DNA of 64,000 bases, taken from Microbacterium oxydans (GTDB lineage Bacteria; Actinomycetota; Actinomycetes; Actinomycetales; Microbacteriaceae). Of this stretch, positions 25,452 to 34,586 are shown piece after piece. The position numbers were made by a program, and so were the translations under genes. The notes beneath the pieces were generated by a model. The model saw only the letters and a list, made by a program, of their open reading frames with translations, had not been told where the DNA came from and searched no databases. The stretch spans positions 2,604,001 to 2,668,000 of the forward strand of contig NZ_CP092891.1 in assembly GCF_026559675.1 (NCBI RefSeq). Direction: 5' to 3'. Numbering within the stretch: position 1 is the stretch's first letter; the number at the start of each line of letters is the position of its first letter.

Positions 25452-26438
25452 ATGACAGGTCTTCGTTGGGGAATCCTCGCGACCGGCGGTATCGCCGGCG
25501 CATTCGCATCCGATCTGCGCACCGCGGGGCTCGACCTGGTCGCCGTGGGGTCGCGCTCGCAGGAGTCGGCGGACGCGTTCGCCGCCCGCTTCGACATCGC
25601 GCACGCGCACCCGTCGTACGAGGCCCTGGTGGCCGACCCCGATGTCGACATCATCTACGTCTCGACGCCGCATCCGATGCACCACGAGAACGCCCGGCTC
25701 GCGCTCGAGAACGGCAAGCACGTGCTGGTCGAGAAGGCGTTCACGCTGAACCGCGCGGAGGCGGAGGACCTGCAGGCGCTCGCGGCGGAGCGCGGGCTGC
25801 TGGCGATGGAGGCGATGTGGACGCGGTACCTGCCGCACATGCTCCGCATCCACGAGCTCATCGCCGACGGCGTCCTCGGCGAGATCCGCGCCGTGAGCGC
25901 CGACCACACGCAACTGCTGCCCACCGACCCGACGCACCGGCTCAATGCCCTCGAGCTCGGCGGCGGCGCCCTGCTCGACCTCGGCATCTACCCGATCTCC
26001 TTCATCTGGGACATCCTGGGCGCACCGACGACGATCCACGCGGTCGGTCGCCTGATCGAGACAGGTGCCGATGCCGAGGTCGCCACGGTGATGACGCACG
26101 AGGGCGGAGCGGTCTCCACCAGCCTCTCGTCCTCGCGAGCGGCCGGGCCCAACGTGGCCAGCATCATCGGCACCGCGGCGCGCATCGACATCGACACCGT
26201 CTGGTACACGCCCACCACGTTCCGCGTGGTCCTGCCGGACGGCACGGTGCAGGAGGAGTACAGCTCCCAGGTCGAGGGGCGCGGCATGCAGTTCCAGGCC
26301 CTCGCCGCCGAACGTCTGGTGCGCGACGGCGTCCTGGAGGGCGACATCCTCCCGATCGCGGAGAGCGTGGCCATCATGGGCACCCTCGATGAGATCAGAG
26401 CGCAGATCGGCGTCCGCTACCCCCGCGAGGAGATCTGA
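25452..26438 (+). CDS. Gfo/Idh/MocA-family NAD(P)-dependent oxidoreductase
   Basis: A 328-residue dehydrogenase. The N-terminal Rossmann fold starts with RWGILATGGIAGAFASDL; VDIIYVSTPHPMHHENARLA and GKHVLVEKAFTLNRAEAED hold the family's cofactor-side motif with its active-site lysine (EKAF instead of the usual EKP). The C-terminal alpha/beta domain includes GALLDLGIYPISFIWDILG. Members oxidise hydroxyls of sugars, polyols or related compounds. It is followed two bases later by a NYN-domain gene, so the two are probably co-transcribed although no link in function is obvious. Confidence 0.88.
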   Translation: MTGLRWGILATGGIAGAFASDLRTAGLDLVAVGSRSQESADAFAARFDIAHAHPSYEALVADPDVDIIYVSTPHPMHHENARLALENGKHVLVEKAFTLNRAEAEDLQALAAERGLLAMEAMWTRYLPHMLRIHELIADGVLGEIRAVSADHTQLLPTDPTHRLNALELGGGALLDLGIYPISFIWDILGAPTTIHAVGRLIETGADAEVATVMTHEGGAVSTSLSSSRAAGPNVASIIGTAARIDIDTVWYTPTTFRVVLPDGTVQEEYSSQVEGRGMQFQALAAERLVRDGVLEGDILPIAESVAIMGTLDEIRAQIGVRYPREEI

Positions 26439-26440
26439 TC

Positions 26441-27412
26441 ATGGCCGAGACCACCGATGCCCGCGTCGCCGTCTACCTCGACTTCGACAACATCGTCATC
26501 TCCTGGTACGACCGGGTGCACGGACGCAACGCCTACGGCAAGGACCGGCAGCGGATCACCGAGAACCCGAACGATCCCGACGTCGTCGAGCGGCTGAGCC
26601 GGGCGATGATCGAGGTCGGTGCGATCATCGACTACGCCGCCTCCTTCGGCACCCTGGTGCTGACGCGCGCGTATGCCGACTGGTCCTCGCCCGTCAACGC
26701 CGAGTACCGCTCGCAACTCGTGGCCCGTGCCGTCGACCTCGTGCAGCTCTTCCCGGCCGCGGCCTACGCCAAGAACGGCGCCGACATCCGCCTCGCCGTG
26801 GATGCCGTCGAAGACATGTTCCGGCTGCCCGACCTCACGCACGTCGTGATCGTGGCCGGAGACAGCGACTACGTGCCGCTCGCGCAGCGCTGCAAGCGCC
26901 TCGGACGCTACGTGATCGGCGTCGGCGTCTCCGGCTCGACAGCCAAGTCGCTCGCCGCGGCCTGCGACGAGTTCGAGTCGTACGACTCGCTGCCCGGCGT
27001 CGTGCGTCCGGTGAAGGCGGCTCCCGCCGTCGCCGCGAAGGCCGAGGCCGTCGCGGAGCCCGCGCCCGAGGCCGTGCCGGAGGCGGCCGACGCCCCCAAG
27101 GCCAAGGCCCCGCGCCGCGCGAAGTCGAAGGCCGCCGCCCCCAAGGTCGAGGAGCCCAAGCTCGACGAGCAGGGCGAAGCGACACAGCTGCTGGAGCGTG
27201 CCCTGCGTCTCGGCCACGACAAGGCCGACGCCGACGAGTGGCTGCACAGCTCCGCCGTGAAGACGCACATGCGTCGCATGGACCCCTCGTTCAGCGAGAA
27301 GGCCCTCGGCTACCGCTCGTTCTCCGACTTCCTCAAGTCACGCGACGACATCGCGGAACTCGAAGAGACCGGGCACGAGCGCCTGGTGCGCCTGCGCGAG
27401 CTCACGGCCTGA
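26441..27412 (+). CDS. NYN-domain (PIN-like) ribonuclease with C-terminal OST-HTH/LOTUS-like domain
   Basis: A 323-residue protein. The NYN domain occupies residues about 8-185, with acidic metal-site motifs VYLDFDNIV near the N-terminus and VVIVAGDSDYVPLAQRCKRL near 136-155. A basic, Ala/Pro/Lys-rich linker (about 190-240) leads to a C-terminal winged-helix-like region (LGYRSFSDFLKSRDDIAEL) that resembles OST-HTH/LOTUS domains. This predicts an RNA-binding endoribonuclease. Its targets and the reason for pairing with an oxidoreductase are unknown. Converges on the Dabb gene with 11 bases between. Confidence 0.87.
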   Translation: MAETTDARVAVYLDFDNIVISWYDRVHGRNAYGKDRQRITENPNDPDVVERLSRAMIEVGAIIDYAASFGTLVLTRAYADWSSPVNAEYRSQLVARAVDLVQLFPAAAYAKNGADIRLAVDAVEDMFRLPDLTHVVIVAGDSDYVPLAQRCKRLGRYVIGVGVSGSTAKSLAAACDEFESYDSLPGVVRPVKAAPAVAAKAEAVAEPAPEAVPEAADAPKAKAPRRAKSKAAAPKVEEPKLDEQGEATQLLERALRLGHDKADADEWLHSSAVKTHMRRMDPSFSEKALGYRSFSDFLKSRDDIAELEETGHERLVRLRELTA

Positions 27413-27423
27413 TCGGGACGACG

Positions 27424-27717
27424 TCACTCCACGAAGTCGTACTCCTGGAACGCGGCGACCTCGGGCACCCAGCGCTCCGCGACGAACGCCCGATGCGCGG
27501 GATGGGCGTCGTAGGCGTCGTAGACGCCCTGATCCGCGAACACCATCGCGAACTGATGTGTGAGGTCGCTCTTTCCGCTGACCTGACGGCGGATCGTGAA
27601 GTCCTCGACGCCGGGGATCGACGTGAGCACGGCGTGGCCGGTCGCCAGGAACTCCCGCTCCTCGGCGGATCCTTCCGCGTGCACGAGGCGGAAGACGACG
27701 GTGTGCTGGATCGACAT
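27424..27717 (-). CDS. Dabb-family (stress-responsive alpha/beta-barrel) protein
   Basis: A 97-residue single-domain protein beginning IQHTVVFRLVHAEGS, with SIPGVEDFTIRRQVSGKSD and FAMVFADQGVYDAYDAHPAH, the usual Dabb ferredoxin-like dimer signatures. Some relatives act as small cyclases, olivetolic-acid-cyclase-like proteins or companions of catabolic enzymes. It is the last gene of the sugar operon that begins at 35692, with an AGGAG Shine-Dalgarno. A minor catalytic role on an unstable intermediate is possible. Confidence 0.88.
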   Translation of the reverse strand: MSIQHTVVFRLVHAEGSAEEREFLATGHAVLTSIPGVEDFTIRRQVSGKSDLTHQFAMVFADQGVYDAYDAHPAHRAFVAERWVPEVAAFQEYDFVE

Positions 27718-27737
27718 GGGGCTCCTGTCGGGGTTCG

Positions 27738-28745
27738 TCACTGATTGCTGAACGCGGCATCGAACGAGGCATCGGGTTGCGGCCACAGCAGCGAGCGCAC
27801 GTAGGCCAGCGCCTCGGGGGCGCCGTGCACGCGGTCCATGCCGGCGTCCTCCCACTCGATGGAGATGGGCCCGGTGTAGCCGATCGCGTCCAGCGCGCGG
27901 AACGCGTCCTCCCAAGGAACGTCGCCGTGCCCCGTCGAGACGAAGTCCCAGCCCCGTCGCGGATCGCCCCACGGCAGGTGCGAACCGAGCACGCCGGCCC
28001 GACCGTTGTGCGGACGCATCCGGGTGTCCTTGCAGTCCACGTGATAGATCCGGGCCGCGAAGTCCACGATGAACCCGACCGGATCGATGTTCTGCCACAT
28101 CATGTGCGAGGGGTCCCAGTTGAACCCGAACGCCTCGCGATGGTCGATCGCCTCCAGCGCCCGCACACTCGACCAATAGTCGTACGCGATCTCCCCCGGA
28201 TGCACCTCGTGCGCGAACCGCACGCCCTCCGCGTCGAACACGTCGAGGATCGGGTTCCATCGGTCGGCGAAGTCGTCGAACCCGCCCTCGATGACGGATG
28301 CCGGCACCGGCGGGAACATCGCCAGATACGGCCAGATCGACGAGCCGGTGAACCCGACCACGGTGTCGATGTCGAGCTTGCGCGCGACGCGGGCCGCCCG
28401 CTTCATGTCCTCCGCCGCGCGCTGCCGCACGCCCTCGGCCTCGCCGTCGCCCCACACGTACTCGCGGAGGATCGCCTGGTGCCGGAAGTCGATCGGCGCA
28501 TCGCACACGGCCTGACCGGCGAGATGGTTCGAGATCGCGAAGATCTTCAGGCCGTGCCGGTCGAGGATCTCCCGGCGCGACGCCACGTAGGCATCGTCCT
28601 CATCGGCACGCCGCAGGTCGAGGTGGTCACCGGAGGCGGCGACCTCCAGCCCGTCGTAACCCCACTCCGCAGCGAGACGGGCGACCTCCTCGAAGGGCAG
28701 ATCGGCCCACTGGCCGGTGAACAGGGTGACCGGGTGACTGCTCAT
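27738..28745 (-). CDS. Sugar phosphate isomerase/epimerase-type TIM barrel (YcjR-like)
   Basis: A 335-residue xylose-isomerase-like TIM barrel. The likely divalent-metal ligands are Glu180 (FAHEVHPGEI), Asp211 (NWDPSHMMWQNID), His235 (YHVDCKDT) and Glu297 (SIEWED). The DPSHMMWQ/VDCKD pattern is like that of enzymes acting on 3-keto sugars and glycosides, such as E. coli YcjR. It is followed by the Dabb gene and preceded by a ketose-epimerase-type gene, in the operon of a CUT2 sugar transporter and a Gfo/Idh enzyme. Epimerase, lyase or deglycosidase activity is possible; the substrate is unknown. Confidence 0.88.
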   Translation of the reverse strand: MSSHPVTLFTGQWADLPFEEVARLAAEWGYDGLEVAASGDHLDLRRADEDDAYVASRREILDRHGLKIFAISNHLAGQAVCDAPIDFRHQAILREYVWGDGEAEGVRQRAAEDMKRAARVARKLDIDTVVGFTGSSIWPYLAMFPPVPASVIEGGFDDFADRWNPILDVFDAEGVRFAHEVHPGEIAYDYWSSVRALEAIDHREAFGFNWDPSHMMWQNIDPVGFIVDFAARIYHVDCKDTRMRPHNGRAGVLGSHLPWGDPRRGWDFVSTGHGDVPWEDAFRALDAIGYTGPISIEWEDAGMDRVHGAPEALAYVRSLLWPQPDASFDAAFSNQ

Positions 28746-28778
28746 GAGGACTCCTTCGTCTCGGACTCGTGCAGGGGC

Positions 28779-29630
28779 TCAGGTCCCGAATGCCCGCAGC
28801 GCGGCGATGCTGCGCGCGGCGAGTTCGTCCTGACTCGGGGCGAGCGGACGCCAGACGGACGCCGCGACGGCGATGGTCGCGTTCTCGCCGGTGAAGCTCT
28901 CCAGGCCCAGCGGCCCTCGATAGTCGGCGTCGTCGAGCGCGGCGAGGATGCCCGGCCAGTCCGTGTGGTCGTCGCCGACCGCCCCGCGGTCGCTCCCGCA
29001 CACCTGCACATGGGCGATCGCCGACCCCGCGGCGCGGATCGCGTCGGCGGGGCGCTTCTCCTCGATGTTGAGGTGGTAGGTGTCGAGCGCGAGGCCGACC
29101 CCTCCCCCGAGCAGCGGCCCCAGGGCATCGAGGCTCTGCTCGACGGTGTTGAGCAGACTCGTCTCGTAGCGGTTGAGCGGTTCGATCGCGAGCGTGATGC
29201 TCGCGGCCGCGGCGTCGTCGGCGAGCGGGGCCAGATTCTCGCGCAGCTCCGCCACGACCGCGGTCCGCTCCTCGGCGTCCATCCGCCAGGTCACACCGGT
29301 CGGGGCGTAGAACGGTCCGGCCACCACGTCGGCTCCGAGCACCTGCGCCGCCCCGAGGCAGGCCCGCAGATAGTCCTGCGTCGCGGCGACATCGCCCGCG
29401 CGGGCGACCAGAGACCGGCCCGGTCCCATCGCTCCGACGACGATCGCCCCCAGCCCCAGGCCGTCGAGCACGTCACGGGTGCGCACGGGATCCCAGTCCC
29501 CGACGCTCTCGAGCGGAAGCTCCAGGGCCCCGTAGCCCAGGCCGGCGGCCTTGCGGGCGAGCGGTTCGAGCGTGGCGTCCGTGAGCGGAGACGTCCACAC
29601 CCAGGTGTTGACGGCGATCGTGCGGGGCAT
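28779..29630 (-). CDS. Ketose 3-epimerase-type TIM barrel (D-tagatose/D-psicose 3-epimerase family)
   Basis: A 283-residue TIM barrel with the metal set of the D-tagatose 3-epimerase family: Glu150 (AIEPLNRYE), Asp183 (ALDTYHLNIEE), His207 (AIAHVQV) and Glu244 (LGLESF). ALDTYHLNIEEKRPADAIR is close to the diagnostic motif of D-psicose 3-epimerases. It would interconvert C3 epimers of a ketose or keto-sugar. The ATG at 29630 follows AAGGACAACG; the in-frame upstream extension is not supported. It lies downstream of the transporter binding-protein gene, separated by a hairpin. Confidence 0.9.
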   Translation of the reverse strand: MPRTIAVNTWVWTSPLTDATLEPLARKAAGLGYGALELPLESVGDWDPVRTRDVLDGLGLGAIVVGAMGPGRSLVARAGDVAATQDYLRACLGAAQVLGADVVAGPFYAPTGVTWRMDAEERTAVVAELRENLAPLADDAAAASITLAIEPLNRYETSLLNTVEQSLDALGPLLGGGVGLALDTYHLNIEEKRPADAIRAAGSAIAHVQVCGSDRGAVGDDHTDWPGILAALDDADYRGPLGLESFTGENATIAVAASVWRPLAPSQDELAARSIAALRAFGT

Positions 29631-29652
29631 CGTTGTCCTTGTGATCGTGAAG

Positions 29653-29700
29653 CGCTCCCACCCTCCCACTCCACAGGCGCGGAGCGGAAGGGCGGGAGCG
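29653..29700. terminator. Hairpin between the sugar-binding-protein gene and the downstream epimerase gene
   Basis: Arms CGCTCCCACCC (29653-29663) and GGGCGGGAGCG (29690-29700) pair over 11 positions with one G-U, loop 26. No T-run follows on the minus strand. It fits an intra-operon processing or attenuation stem that would keep the binding-protein transcript more abundant than the downstream genes. Confidence 0.45.
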
Positions 29701-29708
29701 GATTTCGG

Positions 29709-30914
29709 TTACGGGATCTGGCGCTGCTGCCACACCGTCGGGTAGCCGGGGAGGTTCTCCCCGCCGAACTTGGCGTAGTGGCCGTCGGGCATGCCCTCGT
29801 TGGCCTTCAGGTACTCGTCGAGCTCCGGCTCCGTGATCGGCTTCTGCGGGAGCACCCACTCCTTCGGCACCTCGGTACCGGCGAAGATCATCTGCGCTGC
29901 GAGCAGCGGGGTGCGCCACTGGAAGTTGGAGTACACCGGCGCGAGCCCCGTGAGACCCGTGTCCTTCCACTTGCGGAGGAAGCTCATCTCGTCCTCACCG
30001 GTCATGACCGGGTAGTCCGCGCCGGCGTCCTCGAACGCCTCGATGGCGGCGACGGCGCCGTCACCGGCGTCCATCCAGATGCCGTCGACGTCGCCCTTCG
30101 CGAGCTCATCGCTGATGATGCTCTTGATCTCGGCCGGATCGGCACCCGTGAAGTGGTCCACCGCGTTGATGCCGGCCTCGTCGAACAGCTTCTTCGCGCC
30201 GGCCCAGCGGTGCTCGAGCACGTCGACACCCGGGAGGATGCGCAGCGCCACGACCTTGTCGCCCTTCTCGAGGTTGTCGATCAGGAACTCGGCGGTGTCG
30301 ATCCCCCAGGCGAAGCCGCCGATCGGGTGGATGAACGTGACCGGGCAGTCGGTGTTGACGCCGCGGTCGAACACGATGACGGGCTTGCCCGTGTCGCACG
30401 CCCGCTCGACGGCCGGGGTCATCGCCGCGGTGCTGTTCGGCGAGATGAGGAACACATCGCACTCGCCCTCGGAGATGAAGTAGTCGATGTCGGCGATCTG
30501 GGTGTCATCGGAGTCCTGCGCATCGCGGGTCTCCATCTCGCTGATCGCCCCGTCCGCCTGCAGCGCCTTGAGCTGCTCGTTCATCGTGATCCAGCCCGTC
30601 TGACGCCACGGGTTGGAGATCGACGCGTTCGCGAAGCAGGCCTTCTTGGCTCCTTCACTGGCGAAGTCCGACGTGTCCACCATCTCGGCGTTGATGTGCT
30701 GCAGGTACGGCTCATCGGCCGGTCCCTGCGGGTCGACACCGCGCTCCTCGTCCTGCTTGTCGAAGAGCTCCTGGTCGAACCACTCGGTCGTCTCCGCCGC
30801 CTCGGGGCTCTCCGATTCGGCCGGCGCCACGGACGGGTCGGTCGTGCACCCGGCGAGCGCGATGAGGCCGAAGAGGGCCACCCCTGCGGTGGCGATCTTC
30901 ATTGATCGTCGCAT
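29709..30914 (-). CDS. Sugar ABC transporter substrate-binding lipoprotein (CUT2, RbsB-like)
   Basis: A 401-residue periplasmic-binding-protein type 1 lipoprotein. The signal peptide ends in IALAGC, followed by a Pro/Glu/Ser-rich linker. The body carries ISNPWRQTGWITMNEQLKAL, DVFLISPNSTAAMTPAVERA and KPVIVFDRGVNTDC, typical of CUT2 binding proteins. The ATG at 30914 has an AGGAG Shine-Dalgarno; it lies two bases after the permease stop. It captures the sugar or glycoside outside the cell for the two permeases and the ATPase upstream. Confidence 0.92.
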   Translation of the reverse strand: MRRSMKIATAGVALFGLIALAGCTTDPSVAPAESESPEAAETTEWFDQELFDKQDEERGVDPQGPADEPYLQHINAEMVDTSDFASEGAKKACFANASISNPWRQTGWITMNEQLKALQADGAISEMETRDAQDSDDTQIADIDYFISEGECDVFLISPNSTAAMTPAVERACDTGKPVIVFDRGVNTDCPVTFIHPIGGFAWGIDTAEFLIDNLEKGDKVVALRILPGVDVLEHRWAGAKKLFDEAGINAVDHFTGADPAEIKSIISDELAKGDVDGIWMDAGDGAVAAIEAFEDAGADYPVMTGEDEMSFLRKWKDTGLTGLAPVYSNFQWRTPLLAAQMIFAGTEVPKEWVLPQKPITEPELDEYLKANEGMPDGHYAKFGGENLPGYPTVWQQRQIP

Positions 30915-30916
30915 TG

Positions 30917-31975
30917 CTAATCTCCTCTGGTTTCTGTGTGGATGGTGCTGTTGGTGTGGATGGTTCTGGTTGGTGCGGGTTCTTCGGTGGTGAGATCGGG
31001 AGGGGGCTGGGGGCCGCGCTTGCGTCGTGCCCGGAAGGCGACGGCGGAGTACGCGACGGCCGCGATGATGATGACGCCTTGGACGGCATCGCGCAGCGTC
31101 GACGGGACGCCGGCGATGTTGAGCAGCATGAACAGGGCCTCGAGGGCGAAGGCGCCGGCGACCGCGCCGACGATCCAGCCGCGGCCGCCGCCCAGCACGA
31201 CGCCACCGAGCACGACGGCGGTGATCGCCGTGAACTCGTAGCCGCGACCGACCGAGGGGTGCACGCCGGCGTAGCCGACCAGCAGCACGGCCGACAGCGA
31301 GGCGGACAGCGACGAGATGATGAACGCGCGCGTGGTCGCCCAGGCGCGGCGCGCACCGGCGTAGTCGACCGCGCGGGCGTTGTCGCCGACCGCGATCAGC
31401 GTCTTGCCCAGCGGGCGCTTGGTGATCCAGATGCCGAGGGCGAGCCACGCGATCAGCAGCAGCACGGCCCAGGGGAGGAAGTCGAGGAGGGGGATGTCGC
31501 GGATCCCCCCGCGGCCGATCTCCCGGAAGCTGTCGGCGGGGTTGCCGGTCGCCGCTCCCCCGGTCCACCACATGACCCCTCCGAGGAGGGCGAGCATCAT
31601 GCCGAGCGTGACGATGAAGGACGGCACCTTGAGCAGGGTCGTGATCACGCCGTTCACGAGTCCGACGGCCACGGCGAACACGACCATGAGCAGCAGCACC
31701 GGGACGGTGCGGGCGTCGTCCTGCCCCACCAGGTTGCCGGCGATGATGACCTGGGCCGTGATGAGCGAGCCCTGCGACAGGTCGAACTCCCCGGCGATGA
31801 TCACGAAGTACTGGCCGATCGCGACGATCGCGATGGGGGCCACCCGCTGCAGGAACCGCATGAACTGACCGGGCTCCGCGAAGCTCGGGTTGAGGATCGT
31901 GACCGCCACCAGCAGGATCACCAGCAGCAGGAACACCGCCCCGCGCGGGCTGACGAGTGTGCGCAGCGCGTTCAT
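30917..31975 (-). CDS. Sugar ABC transporter permease (RbsC-like), second copy
   Basis: A 352-residue BPD_transp_2 permease with eight to ten helices. GEFDLSQGSLITAQVIIAGN near residue 60 and GVHPSVGRGYEFTAITAVVL with LGGGRGWIVGAVAG near the C-terminal third are RbsC-family signatures. The C-terminal tail is Thr/Arg-rich and cytoplasmic. The ATG overlaps the stop of the first permease gene as ATGA. The pair presumably forms a heterodimeric pore. Confidence 0.93.
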   Translation of the reverse strand: MNALRTLVSPRGAVFLLLVILLVAVTILNPSFAEPGQFMRFLQRVAPIAIVAIGQYFVIIAGEFDLSQGSLITAQVIIAGNLVGQDDARTVPVLLLMVVFAVAVGLVNGVITTLLKVPSFIVTLGMMLALLGGVMWWTGGAATGNPADSFREIGRGGIRDIPLLDFLPWAVLLLIAWLALGIWITKRPLGKTLIAVGDNARAVDYAGARRAWATTRAFIISSLSASLSAVLLVGYAGVHPSVGRGYEFTAITAVVLGGVVLGGGRGWIVGAVAGAFALEALFMLLNIAGVPSTLRDAVQGVIIIAAVAYSAVAFRARRKRGPQPPPDLTTEEPAPTRTIHTNSTIHTETRGD

Positions 31976-33066
31976 GAGCGCCCTCCTTCCGCAGGGAGAG
32001 TGGTATCGGAGGTGTGGTCGGCGAGTTGCGACACCGCGGCCGCCATCTCGGGCGCTGCGGCCTTCGCGGCGTCGTCCCCACCGGTGCGCGTGCCCCCGGC
32101 GCCGAAGCGCGGCCGGCGGCGCACGATGGAGCGCCGGCTGTACACGGCCACCGCGGCGACGATCACCACGCCGCGGACGACGTCCTTGAGGAACGGGTTG
32201 ACCTGCATCACGCTCATCACGTTGTCGACGACCGCGAGGATCGCCACGCCGCCGATGGTGCCCCAGATGGAGCCGCGTCCGCCCAACAAGAGCGTGCCGC
32301 CGAGGACGACCGCCGCGATCGACAGCAGCGCGTATCCGCCCTGCTGGCCCACGGTCGGACTGCCGACGCCGAGCCTGCTGGCGAGGAGGAGCCCCGCGAG
32401 AGCCGCGAAGACCGAGCACAGGACGTGCGCCCAGATCAGCGGCATCCGGGTGCGGACGCCCGACAGACGGGCGATCTCGGGATCACCGCCGACCGCGTAG
32501 AGGTGCGCGCCGGTGCGGGTGCGGTTGAGCAGGACCCAGACGACGACGGCCAGCACGACCATGATGAGCGTGGAGACCGGGATGGGTCCGACCCCGGTGG
32601 CGCCGATGAGCTGGAAGGCCCACGGGACGTTCCCGGCCGAGCCCTCGAAGTTGGTGTTCAGGATGCCCTGCAGGATGAGGCCGACGCCGAGCGTGGCGAT
32701 GAACCCGTTCACCTTGAGGACCGTGACGATGAGGCCGTTCAGGAGGCCGACGCCGGCGCAGACGAGGAGGGTGACGATCACGGCCAGCGGGATGTTTCCC
32801 GGGTTCCCGTTCATGATCGTGGCCGCGAGCAGGCTCGACAGACTGATCACATACGTGACGGAGAGGTCGAGGGAGGCACCGAGCACCACGAGCGTCTGCC
32901 CGATCGCGACGAGGCCGAGCACGCTCATGCCGGTGAGGATGTCGCGGATGTTGCCGGCGCTGAGGAAGTTGCGCCCGACCGTGCCGACGAGGATCGCGCC
33001 GACGACGAGGACCAGCAGCAGGATGCCGAGGACGATGACCGTGGAGTCGATCTTGAGGCGCTTCAT
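31972..33066 (-). CDS. Sugar ABC transporter permease (RbsC-like), first copy
   Basis: A 364-residue permease with the same fold as its neighbour. LGASLDLSVTYVISLSSLLA near residue 62, FIATLGVGLILQGILNTNFE and LGGTLLLGGRGSIWGTIGG mark the RbsC family. A 40-residue hydrophilic tail follows the last helix. Overlaps the ATPase gene and the second permease gene by four bases each. Confidence 0.93.
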   Translation of the reverse strand: MKRLKIDSTVIVLGILLLVLVVGAILVGTVGRNFLSAGNIRDILTGMSVLGLVAIGQTLVVLGASLDLSVTYVISLSSLLAATIMNGNPGNIPLAVIVTLLVCAGVGLLNGLIVTVLKVNGFIATLGVGLILQGILNTNFEGSAGNVPWAFQLIGATGVGPIPVSTLIMVVLAVVVWVLLNRTRTGAHLYAVGGDPEIARLSGVRTRMPLIWAHVLCSVFAALAGLLLASRLGVGSPTVGQQGGYALLSIAAVVLGGTLLLGGRGSIWGTIGGVAILAVVDNVMSVMQVNPFLKDVVRGVVIVAAVAVYSRRSIVRRRPRFGAGGTRTGGDDAAKAAAPEMAAAVSQLADHTSDTTLPAEGGRS

Positions 33067-34586
33067 CGTGCACCCCCTTCCGTCGCGGTGCCCGGATCGC
33101 TCGCACCGGTCGCGGCGCCGAGGATCTCGTGCTCCGCGGAGCCTGCGGCAAGCTCGGCGACGAGCTCGCCGTCGTGCATCACGAGGATCCGATCACTCAT
33201 GCCGATCACCTCCGGGAGCTCGCTCGACACCATCAGGACCGCCTTCCCCTCGGCGGCGAGGTCTCGCATCAACTGGTAGACGGCGTACTTGGCGCCCACG
33301 TCGATGCCCCGGGTGGGCTCGTCGAAGAGCACGATCTGCGGCTGCGTGAGCAGCCACTTGGCCAGCACGACCTTCTGCTGGTTGCCGCCGGAGAGGAAGC
33401 GCACCTCCTGGTCGACGCCCTGCGAGCTGACCTCGAGCGAGCTCAGGACGCCGGGGACCTCGCGGCGGGAGGCGGCCGTGCGTCCGGCGAACACGCCGCG
33501 CACCACCAGCAGGGCGTTGTCGAGGGTCGACTGTCCGAGCGCGAGCCCCTGCGCCTTGCGGTCCTCGGAGACCAGGGCGAGTCCGGCGCGGACGGCCGCA
33601 CGGGCGTTGGTGATGCGCGCCGGCGCCCCGTCGATGCGCATCGTGCCGCGGGTGAACGCCTGGATGCCGAACACTCCCTCCACGAGTTCGGTGCGCCCGG
33701 AGCCCTGCAGCCCCGCGATGCCGACGATCTCGCCCGCGCGCAGCGTCAGGGAGACCCCGTCGACGTAGGCGTTGCCGCAGCCCTCCAGCTCGAGACGCGG
33801 TTCGCCCACCGTCGTGCCCTCGACCGCGTCGGGGAAGTACGACTGGATCGAGCGGCCGACCATGCGCCGCACCAGCTCGTCGGTGGTCAGGGCGGCGGTC
33901 TCGTCCGTCGAGACCAGGGCGCCGTCCTTGAGGATCGTGATGCGGTCGCACAGGTCGAAGATCTCCTTCAGCCGGTGCGAGACGTAGATCACGGCGACGC
34001 CCCGGGAGGTGAGTCGCCGGATGATCGCGTAGAGCAGCTCGACCTCGCGGTCGCTGAGGGCCGCGGTCGGCTCGTCCATGGAGATGACCTGCGCGTCGAA
34101 CGAGAGCGCCTTGACGATCTCGACGATCTGCTGCTCGGCGACCGTGAGCGAGCCGACCCGCGCCTGCGGCTCGATGAACGAGACACCGAGGTCGGACAGC
34201 AGCTCCGCCGTCCGGGTGTTCATCGCCCGCTGGTCGACGAAGCCCCCGCGTCGCGGCTCGCGGCCGAGGTAGACGTTCTGCGCCACGGTGCGCTCCGGGA
34301 GCAGGGTGAACTCCTGGAAGACCGTGACGATCCCGGCATCCATCGCCTGCCGCGGGTGCGCGTGATGCACCTCTTCTCCGCGGTACGCGATCACGCCCTC
34401 GTCCGCCGGCTGCACGCCCGCGATGATCTTCATGAGCGTGGACTTGCCGGCGCCGTTCTCGCCGACGAGGCCGTGCACCTCGCCCGGCCGCACGTCGAAG
34501 TCGATGCCGCTGAGCACCTCGACGCCGAAGAACGACTTGCGGATACCGGTCACCTGCAGCACCGGCTGCGTCGTGGTCGTGGTCAT
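33063..34586 (-). CDS. Sugar ABC transporter ATPase (RbsA/MglA-like, two ABC domains)
   Basis: A 507-residue CUT2 ATPase with two nucleotide-binding domains. The first has Walker A GENGAGKST, Q-loop FQEFTLLPERTVAQNVYLGR, a degenerate signature (VGSLTVAEQQIVEIVKAL) and Walker B VISMDEPTAALSD. The second has a degenerate Walker A (GLQGSGRTE), LVSEDRKAQGLALGQS and the full signature LSGGNQQKVVLAKWL. This split is normal for RbsA. Start ATG at 34586 overlaps the oxidoreductase stop, so a GTG at 34604 is not needed. Confidence 0.94.
   Translation of the reverse strand: MTTTTTQPVLQVTGIRKSFFGVEVLSGIDFDVRPGEVHGLVGENGAGKSTLMKIIAGVQPADEGVIAYRGEEVHHAHPRQAMDAGIVTVFQEFTLLPERTVAQNVYLGREPRRGGFVDQRAMNTRTAELLSDLGVSFIEPQARVGSLTVAEQQIVEIVKALSFDAQVISMDEPTAALSDREVELLYAIIRRLTSRGVAVIYVSHRLKEIFDLCDRITILKDGALVSTDETAALTTDELVRRMVGRSIQSYFPDAVEGTTVGEPRLELEGCGNAYVDGVSLTLRAGEIVGIAGLQGSGRTELVEGVFGIQAFTRGTMRIDGAPARITNARAAVRAGLALVSEDRKAQGLALGQSTLDNALLVVRGVFAGRTAASRREVPGVLSSLEVSSQGVDQEVRFLSGGNQQKVVLAKWLLTQPQIVLFDEPTRGIDVGAKYAVYQLMRDLAAEGKAVLMVSSELPEVIGMSDRILVMHDGELVAELAAGSAEHEILGAATGASDPGTATEGGAR

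Noticed and set aside
27777..30905. A 1042-codon open frame on the plus strand
   Set aside because: Antisense to the two epimerase genes and the sugar-binding-protein gene; no motif and strong compositional bias.
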